From: Flavobacterium sp.
GTDB taxonomy: Bacteria; Bacteroidota; Bacteroidia; Flavobacteriales; Flavobacteriaceae
Direction: 5' to 3'
Assembly (NCBI RefSeq): GCF_024710485.1
Contig: NZ_JANJUQ010000031.1
Span: 1-64,000 of the forward strand
DNA length: 64,000 bases
Part shown: one piece after another, positions 17,259 to 25,980 of the stretch
Position numbering within the stretch: the stretch's first letter is position 1
Layout: every line of letters starts with the position of its first letter
The notes under the pieces: generated by a model
Told to the model about the DNA's origin: nothing
The model's database searches: none
The model's input: the letters and a program-made list of their open reading frames with translations, nothing else
Made by a program: the position numbers and the translations under genes

Positions 17259-17774
17259 ATGTTTCACAGATTTATCAAATTAATTATAGCGGCTTTATTG
17301 GTTGCCACCGCCATTTGGCAATTCACGGAAAGTAATATCGGTAATGGTATTTTCTTGATTTTACTGACTGCCATTCCAATCTTTTTGTACTATAAGAACG
17401 AATTTATTTTGATGGCTTTCCTAAAATTGAGAAAACAGGATTTTGCCGGCGCCAAAAAATGGTTAGATAAAATTAAAAATCCGGAAACGGCTTTGGTTAG
17501 AAAACAACAAGGCTATTACAACTACTTACACGGTTTGATGACATCGCAAACCAACTTACACCAATCGGAAAAATACTTTAGAAAAGCGATTGAATTGGGC
17601 TTGAGCATGGATATGGACTTAGCGGTTGCTAAACTGAACTTAGCCGGTATTGCCATGTCGAAAAGACGCAAAATGGAAGCGACGACTTTGTTGAACGAAG
17701 CCAAAAAATTAGACAAGCAAAACATGCTGAACGATCAGATTAAAATGATGAAAGAGCAGTTGAAAAAGATTTAA
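17259..17774 (+). CDS. Membrane-anchored TPR-like protein
   Basis: A 171-residue protein with two hydrophobic helices at the N-terminus (about residues 6-23 and 28-45) followed by a helical cytosolic or periplasmic part. KEYFRKAIELGL-like and AKLNLAGIAMSKRRKMEATTL segments have tetratricopeptide-like spacing, and the protein ends in a basic coiled region. No catalytic motif is seen. The ATG at 17259 is chosen because the earlier in-frame TTG overlaps the -7 box. Function unknown; TPR proteins usually scaffold complexes. Confidence 0.72.
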   Translation: MFHRFIKLIIAALLVATAIWQFTESNIGNGIFLILLTAIPIFLYYKNEFILMAFLKLRKQDFAGAKKWLDKIKNPETALVRKQQGYYNYLHGLMTSQTNLHQSEKYFRKAIELGLSMDMDLAVAKLNLAGIAMSKRRKMEATTLLNEAKKLDKQNMLNDQIKMMKEQLKKI

Positions 17775-17883
17775 TTAGACTTCTTAGACTGACTTAGACC
17801 GTTTAGACAATAAAAAACCATCCTGATATTCAGGATGGTTTTTCATTTTAGTATCTAAGTAATCTAATTTTCTAAAAATCTAA
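17775..17883. repeat. Mirrored TTAGA / TCTAA arrays flanking a terminator
   Basis: TTAGA starts at 17775, 17784, 17794 and 17803; after the hairpin at 17814-17842, TCTAA starts at 17854, 17863, 17871 and 17879. Each convergent gene therefore ends in its own TTAGA array in sense orientation, 8-10 bp period, before a common terminator. Confidence 0.65.
17812..17843. terminator. Bidirectional terminator between the TPR and transglycosylase genes
   Basis: AAAACCATCCTGA and TCAGGATGGTTTT are perfect 13-bp arms around a three-base loop. Confidence 0.9.
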
Positions 17884-17893
17884 GAAATCTCCC

Positions 17894-18787
17894 TTAATAG
17901 CCTTCCAGCGGAATTTCAATTTCATAGCGCTTTTTGGTTGGATTGACCAACTTTTTATCGCGCAGCCACGGATTGTGGATTTTCAGAATCTTATAATTAA
18001 TCCCTTGTGAAATGGCAAATCCGGTTAAATCGGTGATGGAACTGTCTACCGGTACTTTTTTAGTCGGAATTCGGGTGTACAAATCACTGCTGTAAATACT
18101 GAAGCCGTATTTAGCCGGTTGACGCATGATTTCTTTGAGTGCTAAAATTCGGAATACGTAGCGCGAAGTTTCTTCGGTAAGCGCCAAATCGTAATAGTTG
18201 TTCACTTTTTGTTCCTCTATTCTCTTATTGATACCGTTCATACCACCGTTATAGGAAGCTGCCGCTAAAGTCCAAGAACCGAACTTTTCTTTCGCTACCA
18301 ATAAATAACGACAAGCCGCTTCGGTGGATTTTTCCAAATGGTATCTTTCATCAACTACATCGTTCACCTCCATACCTTTTTCCTTAGCGGTTTCGGGCAT
18401 AAATTGCCATACACCTCGTGCTCCGGCAGAAGAAACAGCGTTAACCAAACCACTTTCGATTACGGCTAAATATTTAAAATCGTCCGGTACGCCGTATTTG
18501 GCCAAAATCGGTTCTATGATAGGAAATACGCGATTGGCTCTTTTAATTATGAGCGCTGTCGTGGCATCGAGATTGGCATTAATTAACAATTCTCTATCCA
18601 AACGTTCGCGAACATCGGAAATTTGCAACGGTGCTTTTTCGCCCGCAAAATCCACTTCAGACGGGAAGTACATAGCGGAACCTTCGTGCAGTAATTTTTC
18701 TTTTTCAGTTCCGGAAATCCCGTAAACCAAAACGCCGGACAATACCCCTATGACCAGCACGGATACTAAGATTTTATTCGTTTTCAT
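17894..18787 (-). CDS. Lytic transglycosylase (SLT/MltD-like)
   Basis: The enzyme should cleave the MurNAc-GlcNAc bond of peptidoglycan with 1,6-anhydro product formation. An N-terminal hydrophobic segment (about residues 4-22) gives export or membrane anchoring. The SLT core has the catalytic Glu in LAVIESGLVNAVSSAGARG, followed by GVWQFMPETAKEKGM and the AAASYNGGMNGI motif. The C-terminal DLTGFAISQGINYKILKIHN stretch looks like a partial LysM-like module. The ATG at 18787 is used because it sits directly before the hydrophobic leader; a start ten codons upstream is unlikely. Confidence 0.9.
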   Translation of the reverse strand: MKTNKILVSVLVIGVLSGVLVYGISGTEKEKLLHEGSAMYFPSEVDFAGEKAPLQISDVRERLDRELLINANLDATTALIIKRANRVFPIIEPILAKYGVPDDFKYLAVIESGLVNAVSSAGARGVWQFMPETAKEKGMEVNDVVDERYHLEKSTEAACRYLLVAKEKFGSWTLAAASYNGGMNGINKRIEEQKVNNYYDLALTEETSRYVFRILALKEIMRQPAKYGFSIYSSDLYTRIPTKKVPVDSSITDLTGFAISQGINYKILKIHNPWLRDKKLVNPTKKRYEIEIPLEGY

Positions 18788-18859
18788 AACCCTATTTTTT
18801 TTGAATTGCAATGACAATAGCGTTGGAATTGTAAAGCTACAAAAAACGAGCCTAAACGA

Positions 18860-19522
18860 CTACTTCTCTAAGATAATTTTAGGTAAATTTTCGTTTAACC
18901 ATTTGTATTTACTCAAAATCATGATATGTGTTCCGCCTTTTACTGAGATAAATTCTTTGATGTATTTGGGAGGAAAAACCTCATCGGCATCGCCGTGGAT
19001 GTGAATAATTTCAGGATCGATTTCTTTTCGTTCCCAATTGATGATTTGTTCAATAGACCAATCCAGATAATGCTTGTTGCGAACCGACAAAAACTTTTCA
19101 TACAACACCAATCGTTGTTTGATGATGGAAGATCCAAAAGAAAACTTCATCAGCATCTCGACATTTTCAAACAATTGCGTAGGGATAAGCTTGTACGCTT
19201 TAGTAGTTTTGGCGATTTTAAAACGACGCGGAAATTCAAAATTCGCTTTCACACTCGAAATGATAATTACTTTTTTCGGTTGCAAAAAGGCTTTCATTTC
19301 CTGAACCAAAATACCGCCGAAAGAAACGCCTATCAAGACCGGATTTTCATGAATTACTTTTTGAGCCATTCGCTTGGCATAAGCTTGTAAACTCTCTTTA
19401 TCCATAGGGATTTCCCACTCCAGCAAATGCATTTCAAAAAGGTCGGTCGGCAGTTGAATGCGTTCAAAAATAGTAGGGCTAGCCGCCAAACCCGGCATGA
19501 AGTAAACGTGTATTTTAGCCAT
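18860..19522 (-). CDS. Alpha/beta hydrolase
   Basis: A 220-residue cytosolic protein with the compact hydrolase fold: oxyanion region HVYFMPGLAASPTIFE, nucleophile elbow GVSFGG (Ser), acid HGDADEVFP and terminal GGTHIM with the His. All triad members are therefore visible. The cap is short and rich in Lys/Phe. No neighbour hints at a substrate; the gene stands alone between the transglycosylase and a divergent GNAT-like gene. Confidence 0.87.
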   Translation of the reverse strand: MAKIHVYFMPGLAASPTIFERIQLPTDLFEMHLLEWEIPMDKESLQAYAKRMAQKVIHENPVLIGVSFGGILVQEMKAFLQPKKVIIISSVKANFEFPRRFKIAKTTKAYKLIPTQLFENVEMLMKFSFGSSIIKQRLVLYEKFLSVRNKHYLDWSIEQIINWERKEIDPEIIHIHGDADEVFPPKYIKEFISVKGGTHIMILSKYKWLNENLPKIILEK

Positions 19523-19551
19523 TATTTAACCGTAGACTAGTTATTTATTCG

Positions 19552-19559
19552 TAAATTTG
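19552..19559 (+). promoter_or_regulatory. -7 box for the YjdJ-like gene
   Basis: TAAATTTG lies 28 bases before the ATG at 19588. Confidence 0.5.
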
Positions 19560-19587
19560 CCTAAAAATAATCCTTTTATTTTACTTG

Positions 19588-19902
19588 ATGATGAACACAA
19601 CGTTAATTTCAGAAAAAATGGAAATTAAAGACAACACCTTTGCTCGACAATTTGAAATATTGGTTGACGGGAAATTGATTTCTGTTGAATATTCGTTTCA
19701 AGAGAAAAAAATATTCCTGACCAGAATTAATACTTTTGACGGCTTTAATGATGAAGAATTGATTAATGAATTGCTGAAAAACATTATGGAAATCGCCTAC
19801 GAACGCAAGTTAAAAGTAGTACCGATTTTACCTAAAATTGCGCTTTTCTTTAGAAAAAACTCGACGTACAAAGATTTGTTACCTCCGGGAATCAAAATCT
19901 AA
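19588..19902 (+). CDS. Small GNAT-like (YjdJ-type) acetyltransferase family protein
   Basis: About 104 residues with the strand-strand-helix pattern of the short YjdJ-type GNAT fold: FEILVDGKLISVEYSF, IFLTRINTF, then a helix (NELLKNIMEIAYERKLKV) and the closing segment VVPILPKIALFFRKN, which occupies the place of the usual CPFV..F motif. The canonical Arg/Gln-x-x-Gly acetyl-CoA loop is not evident, so catalytic competence is uncertain. ATG codons occur at 19588 and 19591; a preceding TTG is less likely. Confidence 0.65.
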   Translation: MMNTTLISEKMEIKDNTFARQFEILVDGKLISVEYSFQEKKIFLTRINTFDGFNDEELINELLKNIMEIAYERKLKVVPILPKIALFFRKNSTYKDLLPPGIKI

Positions 19903-19921
19903 ATTCAAAATACTTTATAGT

Positions 19922-19950
19922 AAAGTCGCTCTCAAGGCGACTTTTTTTTT
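19922..19950 (+). terminator. Terminator of the YjdJ-like gene
   Basis: AAAGTCGC and GCGACTTT pair around a seven-base loop and continue into a long T-run. Confidence 0.88.
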
Positions 19951-19973
19951 ATGGATTTTAGTATTTTTATACA

Positions 19974-20315
19974 ATGAATACAGCCGACTTCCGACAAGAA
20001 ATTATCCACTACTTCGAAAACATCGATAAATACTACGGTTCCAAAACTGAAATTACGGAAGGACTATGTACCGATATTCATAATTTAGATGCCAATCACA
20101 CGACATGGAATCTCTCCGAATTTGATCTGATTCGTTCCGCTTATCGCAAAACCGGCGATAAATTTATGATGGAAGGCAGTAATATGTATTACGAAATTTC
20201 GGCTGACCGAATAGTGGCTTTCCAACAATTAGGCCGACACAAATTTGAGTTCATAGAACAATATAGCGAGACTGTTTTCCGAATTACTAAGATTCGTTTT
20301 CACTATAAGTATTGA
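19974..20315 (+). CDS. Hypothetical protein, 113 residues
   Basis: I do not recognise the family. The protein is soluble, without signal peptide or membrane segment, rich in Tyr, Phe, Ile and Asp/Glu, with two His and an acidic mid-section. Predicted order is a helix (about 4-22), a loop, a helix and a final beta-rich part (MYYEISADRIVAFQQLG through ITKIRFHYKY). It begins 24 bases after the preceding terminator and has base composition like its neighbours, so it looks like a genuine native gene. Confidence 0.6.
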   Translation: MNTADFRQEIIHYFENIDKYYGSKTEITEGLCTDIHNLDANHTTWNLSEFDLIRSAYRKTGDKFMMEGSNMYYEISADRIVAFQQLGRHKFEFIEQYSETVFRITKIRFHYKY

Positions 20316-20404
20316 AAATCAGCTTAAAATCTTTCGGATAAAAACTTTAGCAAAATAGGGAATTTTAGACCTTTAAACCTCAGTCTTAAGATTGGCTTAA
20401 TTTT

Positions 20405-20422
20405 TTGGCATCAATTTTGGAT
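20405..20422 (+). promoter_or_regulatory. Possible sigma-54-like promoter for the VWA lipoprotein gene
   Basis: TTGGCATCAATTTTGGAT places GG and GG twelve bases apart, against the consensus TGGCAC-N5-TTGC with GG/GC. One of the two invariant -12 bases is off, so this is only a candidate. Confidence 0.3.
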
Positions 20423-20517
20423 GTGCCAAATAAGAAATAATTCTCATGGCAAATCCGGAATGCTGACCATTATTTTTAGTTAAACAATCAGTATTAATTT
20501 TCTAAAAACTTATTCTC

Positions 20518-22083
20518 ATGAAAAAAGTTCATTTTTTTTCAGCAGTCCTTGTCATGCTTATTTTTGCCGGCTGTAAACAAGGCTCCATGCAATACGAAAC
20601 CGTCGCCGACACCACAGCCGTGGAAGCTGCCGACAGTGAAATGTTACTCCCCAATCCCGACGATGCAGTTACTGCCAACGAAAACACGGAAAGCTATGCC
20701 GAGCTTATAGAAAACCCTTTTGAATCCCCTAAAACAGCTCCATTATCGACTTTCTCTATTGATGTTGACAATGCCGCTTACACCAACATCCGCCGATTCA
20801 TCAACAACGGCCAACCCGTTCCTAAAGATGCCGTTCGCGTGGAAGAAATGGTCAACTTTTTCAAATACCAATACCCGCAACCGGTAGACGAGCATCCGTT
20901 TTCCATCAACACTGAGTATAGCGAAAGTCCTTGGAATGCAAAGCATAAATTATTGCGCATTGGTTTACAAGGTAAAAATATCCCAACTCATAACTTACCG
21001 CCATCCAACTTGGTTTTCTTAGTAGATGTTTCCGGTTCGATGAGCGACGAGAATAAATTGCCTTTGCTCAAAGAATCGATGAAAGTATTGGTAAAAGAAT
21101 TACGCGCCAAAGACAAAGTTTCAATTGTAGTCTATGCCGGTGCCGCAGGTGTAGTTCTAGAACCTACTTCGGGCGAAGATAAAGAGACCATCTTCGAAGC
21201 TTTTAACAACTTAAATGCCGGTGGTAGCACAGCCGGTGGCGAAGGCATTGAGTTGGCTTACCAATTGGCCAAACAAAACTTCATCAAGGATGGTAATAAC
21301 CGTGTGATTTTGGCCACCGACGGTGATTTTAATGTAGGCAAATCCTCCGACGCTGACATGGAAGACTTAATTGAAGAAAAAAGAAAATCGGGTATCTTTT
21401 TGACGGTATTGGGTTACGGCATGGGCAACTACAAAGACAGCAAAATGGAAATCTTAGCCGACAAAGGCAACGGTAATTATGCGTACATCGACAACATCCA
21501 AGAAGCCAATCGCTTTTTAGGTAGGGAATTCAAAGGTTCGTTATTCGCCATTGCCAAAGATGTAAAAATCCAAATTGAGTTCAACCCGAAACACGTACAA
21601 GCCTACCGCTTGATTGGCTATGAAAACCGAAAACTAAAAGCCGAAGATTTTAAAAACGACGCAATTGACGCCGGAGAATTAGGCAGTGGCCACACCGTTA
21701 CTGCATTATATGAAATTATTCCGGTTGGAGTAGACAGCGATTTTGTGCCTTCGGATTTGAAGTACACCAAAGTCAAAACCGATAGCGAAAGTCAGTACAG
21801 CGAAGAACTAGCGACCATAAAATTCCGCTACAAAAAACCGGACGGCGAAAAAAGCATCGAAATGATTAAAACGATTGCAGACCGCACTGTAACCTTGGCG
21901 CAAAGTTCAAAAGACTTCAAGTTCAGCAGTGCCGTAGCTTGGTTCGGATTAAAGTTGAGAGATTCCAAATACATCTCCGAAAAATCAACCGACGCTATCA
22001 AACGTTTGGCACAATCCGGCTTAAGTTATGACGAAGATGGCTACAAAGCCGAGTTCATACGGTTGGTCGAAGCCGTTAATTAA
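20518..22083 (+). CDS. von Willebrand factor type A domain lipoprotein (YfbK-like)
   Basis: The leader ends in LMLIFAGC, so Cys19 is lipidated. After an acidic linker, an N-terminal von Willebrand-associated domain (about residues 65-150: STFSIDVDNAAYTNIRRF and VRVEEMVNFFKY) precedes a VWA domain whose MIDAS motif DVSGSMS begins at residue 170, with the second ligand loop ATDGDFN. The C-terminal part matches the DUF3520 segment of YfbK-like proteins. The protein probably mediates metal-dependent protein contacts at the envelope. Many Bacteroidota homologues carry an extra N-terminal carboxypeptidase-like domain that is absent here. Confidence 0.88.
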   Translation: MKKVHFFSAVLVMLIFAGCKQGSMQYETVADTTAVEAADSEMLLPNPDDAVTANENTESYAELIENPFESPKTAPLSTFSIDVDNAAYTNIRRFINNGQPVPKDAVRVEEMVNFFKYQYPQPVDEHPFSINTEYSESPWNAKHKLLRIGLQGKNIPTHNLPPSNLVFLVDVSGSMSDENKLPLLKESMKVLVKELRAKDKVSIVVYAGAAGVVLEPTSGEDKETIFEAFNNLNAGGSTAGGEGIELAYQLAKQNFIKDGNNRVILATDGDFNVGKSSDADMEDLIEEKRKSGIFLTVLGYGMGNYKDSKMEILADKGNGNYAYIDNIQEANRFLGREFKGSLFAIAKDVKIQIEFNPKHVQAYRLIGYENRKLKAEDFKNDAIDAGELGSGHTVTALYEIIPVGVDSDFVPSDLKYTKVKTDSESQYSEELATIKFRYKKPDGEKSIEMIKTIADRTVTLAQSSKDFKFSSAVAWFGLKLRDSKYISEKSTDAIKRLAQSGLSYDEDGYKAEFIRLVEAVN

Positions 22084-22093
22084 CACCAAAAAG

Positions 22094-22122
22094 AAACCCT
22101 GATTGTAAAAATCAGGGTTTTG
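22094..22122. terminator. Terminator between the VWA gene and mtaB
   Basis: AAACCCTGAT and ATCAGGGTTT are perfect arms around a seven-base loop; both convergent genes could use it. Confidence 0.8.
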
Positions 22123-22125
22123 TAT

Positions 22126-23481
22126 TTATACGGTAACGTTGGTAAAAGCCATGCGGACAGCGCCGTCTTCATCGATGTGCGTGAGCTGAATTTCGTGTAA
22201 GGTATTAACCAATTCCGGATTCCAAGGCGTTTTTACTTTGACGTAGTTTTCGGTAAAACCGTGAATGTAGCCCTCTTTGTTTTCGCCTTCAAACAAAACC
22301 GTTCTGTGCGTACCAATTTGACTTTCGTAAAAAACACGGCGTTTTTTCACCGATAAGCCACGAAGCATTTTACTGCGCTTTGCTCTGACATTCATCGGCA
22401 CTACGCCATCCATCAAAACGGCTTCGGTATTGTCTCTTTCTGAATAGGTAAAGACATGTAAATACGAAATATCCAACTCGTTTAAGAAGTGATACGTTTC
22501 TAAGAAATGTTCATCCGTTTCGCCCGGAAAGCCCACAATTACATCTACACCGATACAAGCGTGCGGCATTACCTCACGGATTTTATTTACCCTATCGACG
22601 TACACCTCGCGTAAATAACGGCGTTTCATTTTCTTTAAAATATCGTTGCTACCACTTTGTAACGGAATATGGAAATGCGGTACAAAAGTTCGGCTTTGTG
22701 CTACAAACTCGATAGTTTCATTTTTCAACAAATTCGGTTCAATAGAAGAAATACGCAAGCGTTCAATGCCTTCCACTTCGTCTAACGCTTTGACCAAATC
22801 CAAGAAAGTATGTTCGTGTTTTTTGTTGCCAAATTCACCTTTACCGTAATCGCCGATATTCACACCGGTTAGCACAATTTCTTTAATGCCTTGTTGGGAG
22901 ATTTCATAGGCGTTTTTCAACACATTGTCCAACGCATCGCTACGAGAAATACCTCGGGCCAGCGGAATGGTACAATAAGTACATTTGTAATCGCAACCGT
23001 CTTGTACTTTTAAAAAGGCGCGTGTTCTGTCGCCTATAGAGTAACTGCCGACATAAAAATCGGCTTCTTCGATTTCGCACGAATGTACTTCGCCCATTTG
23101 GTTTTTGGACAAATCGTTGAGATAATCGGTAATTTTGAATTTTTCGGTCGCACCCAAAACCAAATCAACACCGTCAACAGCGGCCAGTTCTTCAGGTTTT
23201 AATTGGGCGTAGCAACCAACAGCAGCAACGAAAGCATTTTCGTTGAGCTTAAGCGCTTTTTTTACGACTTGTTTGAATTGTTTATCGGCATTGTCGGTGA
23301 CCGAGCAAGTGTTGATGACATAAATATCAGCCACTTCTTCAAAGTCAACGCGTTCAAAACCTTCGTCCTGAAAATTTCTCGCAATGGTAGAGGTTTCGGA
23401 GAAATTCAATTTGCACCCTAAAGTGTAAAAGGCGACTTTCTTTACTTCGCCAGTTCGCTGACGCTCGTGTTTGTTTTCCAT
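22126..23481 (-). CDS. mtaB: tRNA (N6-threonylcarbamoyladenosine37-C2)-methylthiotransferase
   Basis: MtaB converts t6A37 to ms2t6A in tRNAs reading ANN codons. The N-terminal MTTase domain has three cluster cysteines (TLGCKLNFSE, INTCSVTDNADK, AVGCYAQLKP) and the radical-SAM domain has the CxxxCxxC motif in DGCDYKCTYCTIPLARG. A C-terminal TRAM-like segment (HRTVLFEGENKEG) follows. The GCKLN wording distinguishes MtaB from MiaB and RimO. The ATG at 23481 (MENKHER) is the start; a TTG four codons earlier is less likely. Confidence 0.94.
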   Translation of the reverse strand: MENKHERQRTGEVKKVAFYTLGCKLNFSETSTIARNFQDEGFERVDFEEVADIYVINTCSVTDNADKQFKQVVKKALKLNENAFVAAVGCYAQLKPEELAAVDGVDLVLGATEKFKITDYLNDLSKNQMGEVHSCEIEEADFYVGSYSIGDRTRAFLKVQDGCDYKCTYCTIPLARGISRSDALDNVLKNAYEISQQGIKEIVLTGVNIGDYGKGEFGNKKHEHTFLDLVKALDEVEGIERLRISSIEPNLLKNETIEFVAQSRTFVPHFHIPLQSGSNDILKKMKRRYLREVYVDRVNKIREVMPHACIGVDVIVGFPGETDEHFLETYHFLNELDISYLHVFTYSERDNTEAVLMDGVVPMNVRAKRSKMLRGLSVKKRRVFYESQIGTHRTVLFEGENKEGYIHGFTENYVKVKTPWNPELVNTLHEIQLTHIDEDGAVRMAFTNVTV

Positions 23482-23566
23482 AAGCTTGCTCAATTGATGA
23501 AATCGTTGTCAAAAATTGAGTGTGCAAACTTACAAACTAAAATTCTATAAATAAAACAGTTAAAAT

Positions 23567-23615
23567 GAAAAACCGCAAATTCGCTATTTGAAATGATAAT
23601 TTGCGAATTTGCGGT
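23567..23615 (-). terminator. Terminator of the GlmU-family gene
   Basis: ACCGCAAATTCGC (23572-23584) and GCGAATTTGCGGT (23603-23615) are perfect 13-bp arms; on the minus strand a short T-run follows. Confidence 0.78.
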
Positions 23616-23635
23616 AATTTAAATTCTGTAAATAG

Positions 23636-24811
23636 CTATTCTTTCCTATACTTCTGCGTAATTTCAAAAACGTGTTGTAAAATGTTCGCGTCTTGTTCAG
23701 TGAATTCAACATTGCGTCGCGCCATTACAATTTTAGCGGTTTGAAAAGCCTTATTGGTCATATAGGTAGTAAAACCGGACGCGCCGCCCCAAGAAAAACT
23801 CGGCACAAAATTGCGCGGGAAGCCGGCACCGAAAATGTTGGCAAAAACCCCTACTACGGTTCCGGTATTAAACATGGTGTTAATACCGCATTTGCTGTGA
23901 TCACCCATCATTAAACCGCAAAACTGCAAACCGGTTTTGGCAAAACCTTCGGTTTCATAACTCCACAAACGCACTTCTTCGTAGTTGTTTTTCAAATTCG
24001 AGTTGTTGCTGTCGGCCCCGATATTGCACCACTCGCCCAACACGGCATTGCCCAAAAATCCGTCGTGTCCTTTATTGGAATAGCCCATTAAAACCGAGTT
24101 ACTCACTTCGCCGCCTATAACCGAATGCGGACCAACTGTGGTAGCACCATACACTTTAGTCGCCAATTTCACCCTACCCGATTCACACAAAGCAAACGGA
24201 CCACGAATGACAGAACCTTCCATGATTTCGGCATTTTTACCGATATAAATCGGTCCGGTTGAAGCATTTAACGTCACAAATTCTAGTTTAGCGCCTTCTT
24301 CAATAAAAATATTTTCGGGAGCTATTACATTAACACTTTTAGGAATGGGTTGCGAATGTCTGTCCTCGGTAATGAGTTCGAAATCTTCGCGAAGCGCCGC
24401 ATCGTTTTTGGCAAAAATATCCCAAGTGTGTTCAATTTTGAGACCTTCTTCGGTATAATCGATGATTTCATAGGCATCAAAATCGACTTCTTCTTGCGTA
24501 TCGTTGGTGTAAAAAGCCACTACTTCATCGCCTTGAAAAATGGCTTGGTTTTTCTCCAAACTCTTAACCAGTTCAACCAACACTTCATTGGGTAAAAAAG
24601 AAGCGTTAATCATCACATTATCTTCCATTTCTACCATAGGGAATTTTTCCGAAAGGTATTCCTCTGTTAAAGTAGTAGTGGTATAGCCAAGGTATTTTTC
24701 CCATTTTTCACGTATGGTTAATATGCCTACGCGAATATCGGCCACCGGTCGGGTAAAGGTAAAAGGCAATAAGGCATTGCGTACCGTTCCGTCAAAAAGT
24801 ATATAGTTCAT
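23636..24811 (-). CDS. GlmU-family protein (putative sugar nucleotidyltransferase)
   Basis: A 391-residue Bacteroidota-type protein. The N-terminal part (about 1-180) has a reduced nucleotidyltransferase fold with FTFTRPVADIRVG in the place of the nucleotide loop. The C-terminal part (about 185-350) is a left-handed beta-helix of hexapeptide repeats (IYIGKNAEIMEGSVIRGPF, GPHSVIGGEVSNS, KCGINTMFNTGTVVG), as in acyltransferases. Usual annotation is GlmU family; its real substrate is not established and the cell should also carry a canonical GlmU. It lies between rpmE2 and mtaB on the same strand but each gene has its own terminator. Confidence 0.83.
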   Translation of the reverse strand: MNYILFDGTVRNALLPFTFTRPVADIRVGILTIREKWEKYLGYTTTTLTEEYLSEKFPMVEMEDNVMINASFLPNEVLVELVKSLEKNQAIFQGDEVVAFYTNDTQEEVDFDAYEIIDYTEEGLKIEHTWDIFAKNDAALREDFELITEDRHSQPIPKSVNVIAPENIFIEEGAKLEFVTLNASTGPIYIGKNAEIMEGSVIRGPFALCESGRVKLATKVYGATTVGPHSVIGGEVSNSVLMGYSNKGHDGFLGNAVLGEWCNIGADSNNSNLKNNYEEVRLWSYETEGFAKTGLQFCGLMMGDHSKCGINTMFNTGTVVGVFANIFGAGFPRNFVPSFSWGGASGFTTYMTNKAFQTAKIVMARRNVEFTEQDANILQHVFEITQKYRKE

Positions 24812-24894
24812 CGAAATTGGGAGTTAAAAAAGTTGCGAGTTCAAAGTTTGTAAAAAAAATTCGTTCGGCAAGGTCTAGGAGCAAAGTTTATTGC

Positions 24895-24924
24895 ATAAAA
24901 AAACCACTCACTTTCGTGAATGGT
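24895..24924 (-). terminator. Terminator of rpmE2
   Basis: On the minus strand ACCATTCAC and GTGAGTGGT pair around a GAAA tetraloop and are followed by T7. Confidence 0.9.
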
Positions 24925-24951
24925 CTTTCTAAAATTTGAACACTGAAACTA

Positions 24952-25203
24952 CTATTTTGCGTGTTTAGCGTATTTGCTTTTGAATTTATCAATACGTCCA
25001 GCAGTATCGATAAGTTTAGATTTACCTGTGTAGAACGGGTGAGAAGTTCTGGAAATCTCCATTTTGTACACCGGGTATTCAACACCTTCGTGAACGATAG
25101 TTTCTTTAGTTTCTACTGTAGATTTAGTGATGAACACATCTTCGTTAGACATGTCTTTGAAAGCAACTAATCTGTAATTTTCCGGGTGAATTCCTTTTTT
25201 CAT
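24952..25203 (-). CDS. rpmE2: 50S ribosomal protein L31 type B
   Basis: An 83-residue L31 that starts MKKGIHPENYRLVAFKD and carries the SHPFYTGKSKLIDTAGR segment. It lacks the four zinc-binding cysteines of L31 type A, so it is the zinc-independent form. It is monocistronic with a bipartite promoter about 105 bases upstream, leaving a long leader, and a strong terminator. Confidence 0.96.
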   Translation of the reverse strand: MKKGIHPENYRLVAFKDMSNEDVFITKSTVETKETIVHEGVEYPVYKMEISRTSHPFYTGKSKLIDTAGRIDKFKSKYAKHAK

Positions 25204-25308
25204 GATAAATCTTTTTATGTTTTTGAAGTAGTTTGTTTTGAAGCTTTCTACTGGAAAGGTGTAAACTGGCTACAACTTTTTGTTATTTGTTTTTTTAATT
25301 TGAGTGTG

Positions 25309-25337
25309 CAAAAATACAATTTTTTTATAATAATCAA
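25309..25337 (-). promoter_or_regulatory. Bipartite promoter of rpmE2
   Basis: On the minus strand TTG (25337-25335), an 18-bp spacer and TATTTTTG (25316-25309). Confidence 0.7.
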
Positions 25338-25433
25338 AGCCAAGTGTAACTTTTTTTAATTGTTTTCAACTTACTGCTAAGTAATCACGGAATTACTATA
25401 TTTGTTGATTAATTTAAATAATGTCATTACATA

Positions 25434-25967
25434 ATGGAAAAGACTACTTCACCCTCAAAATCTGCAATTCAATATGGCGTATTATTTGGCCTTATTATGG
25501 TTGTTGAATTTGTGATTTCTTACATTTTAAATATTGACCCGACCACAAACAAAGGATTTGGCATCACATTGAACCTTATCAATTTTCTTGTTCTGCCAAT
25601 TACACTTATTTTACTTGGCTGTAATCATTATAAAAACAAAATCAACTCCGGTTTTATATCTTTTGGCGAAGCCATAAAAATTGGAGTAGTAATTTGTGTT
25701 ATAGGTGCTTTAATTTATGGTATTTTCACTGCAATATTTAATGTGATTTTTCCGGAATTCACCGAAGAAATCTTAAGAAAAACAAGAGATGTAATGGTAC
25801 AACAAAATCCGGAAATGCCTGAAGAGCAAATTGAAATGGCACTTTCTTGGACCAAAAAGTTTATGAGTCCGGCAATTGCAGTTCCATTTACGGTAGTCAT
25901 GTATACCTTTATAGGTTTAATTTATTCGTTAATTATTGGTGCCATCGTCAAAAAAGAACGCCCATAA
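25434..25967 (+). CDS. DUF4199 family membrane protein
   Basis: A 177-residue protein with four membrane segments (about 13-31, 43-60, 82-106 and 145-170) and an amphipathic stretch with EEILRKTRDVMVQQNPEMPEEQ between the third and fourth, the hallmark of DUF4199. The function is unknown. The gene is followed 13 bases later by a GT2 glycosyltransferase on the same strand, a pairing common in flavobacteria, suggesting a link to envelope polysaccharide or lipid-linked sugar synthesis. Confidence 0.85.
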   Translation: MEKTTSPSKSAIQYGVLFGLIMVVEFVISYILNIDPTTNKGFGITLNLINFLVLPITLILLGCNHYKNKINSGFISFGEAIKIGVVICVIGALIYGIFTAIFNVIFPEFTEEILRKTRDVMVQQNPEMPEEQIEMALSWTKKFMSPAIAVPFTVVMYTFIGLIYSLIIGAIVKKERP

Positions 25968-25980
25968 AGTTTCTAAATTA

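Noticed and set aside
16680..17883. CRISPR array, from the phased TTAGA units
   Set aside because: Units are 5 bases with 3-5 base spacers and no cas genes; nothing like 25-40 base repeats and unique spacers.
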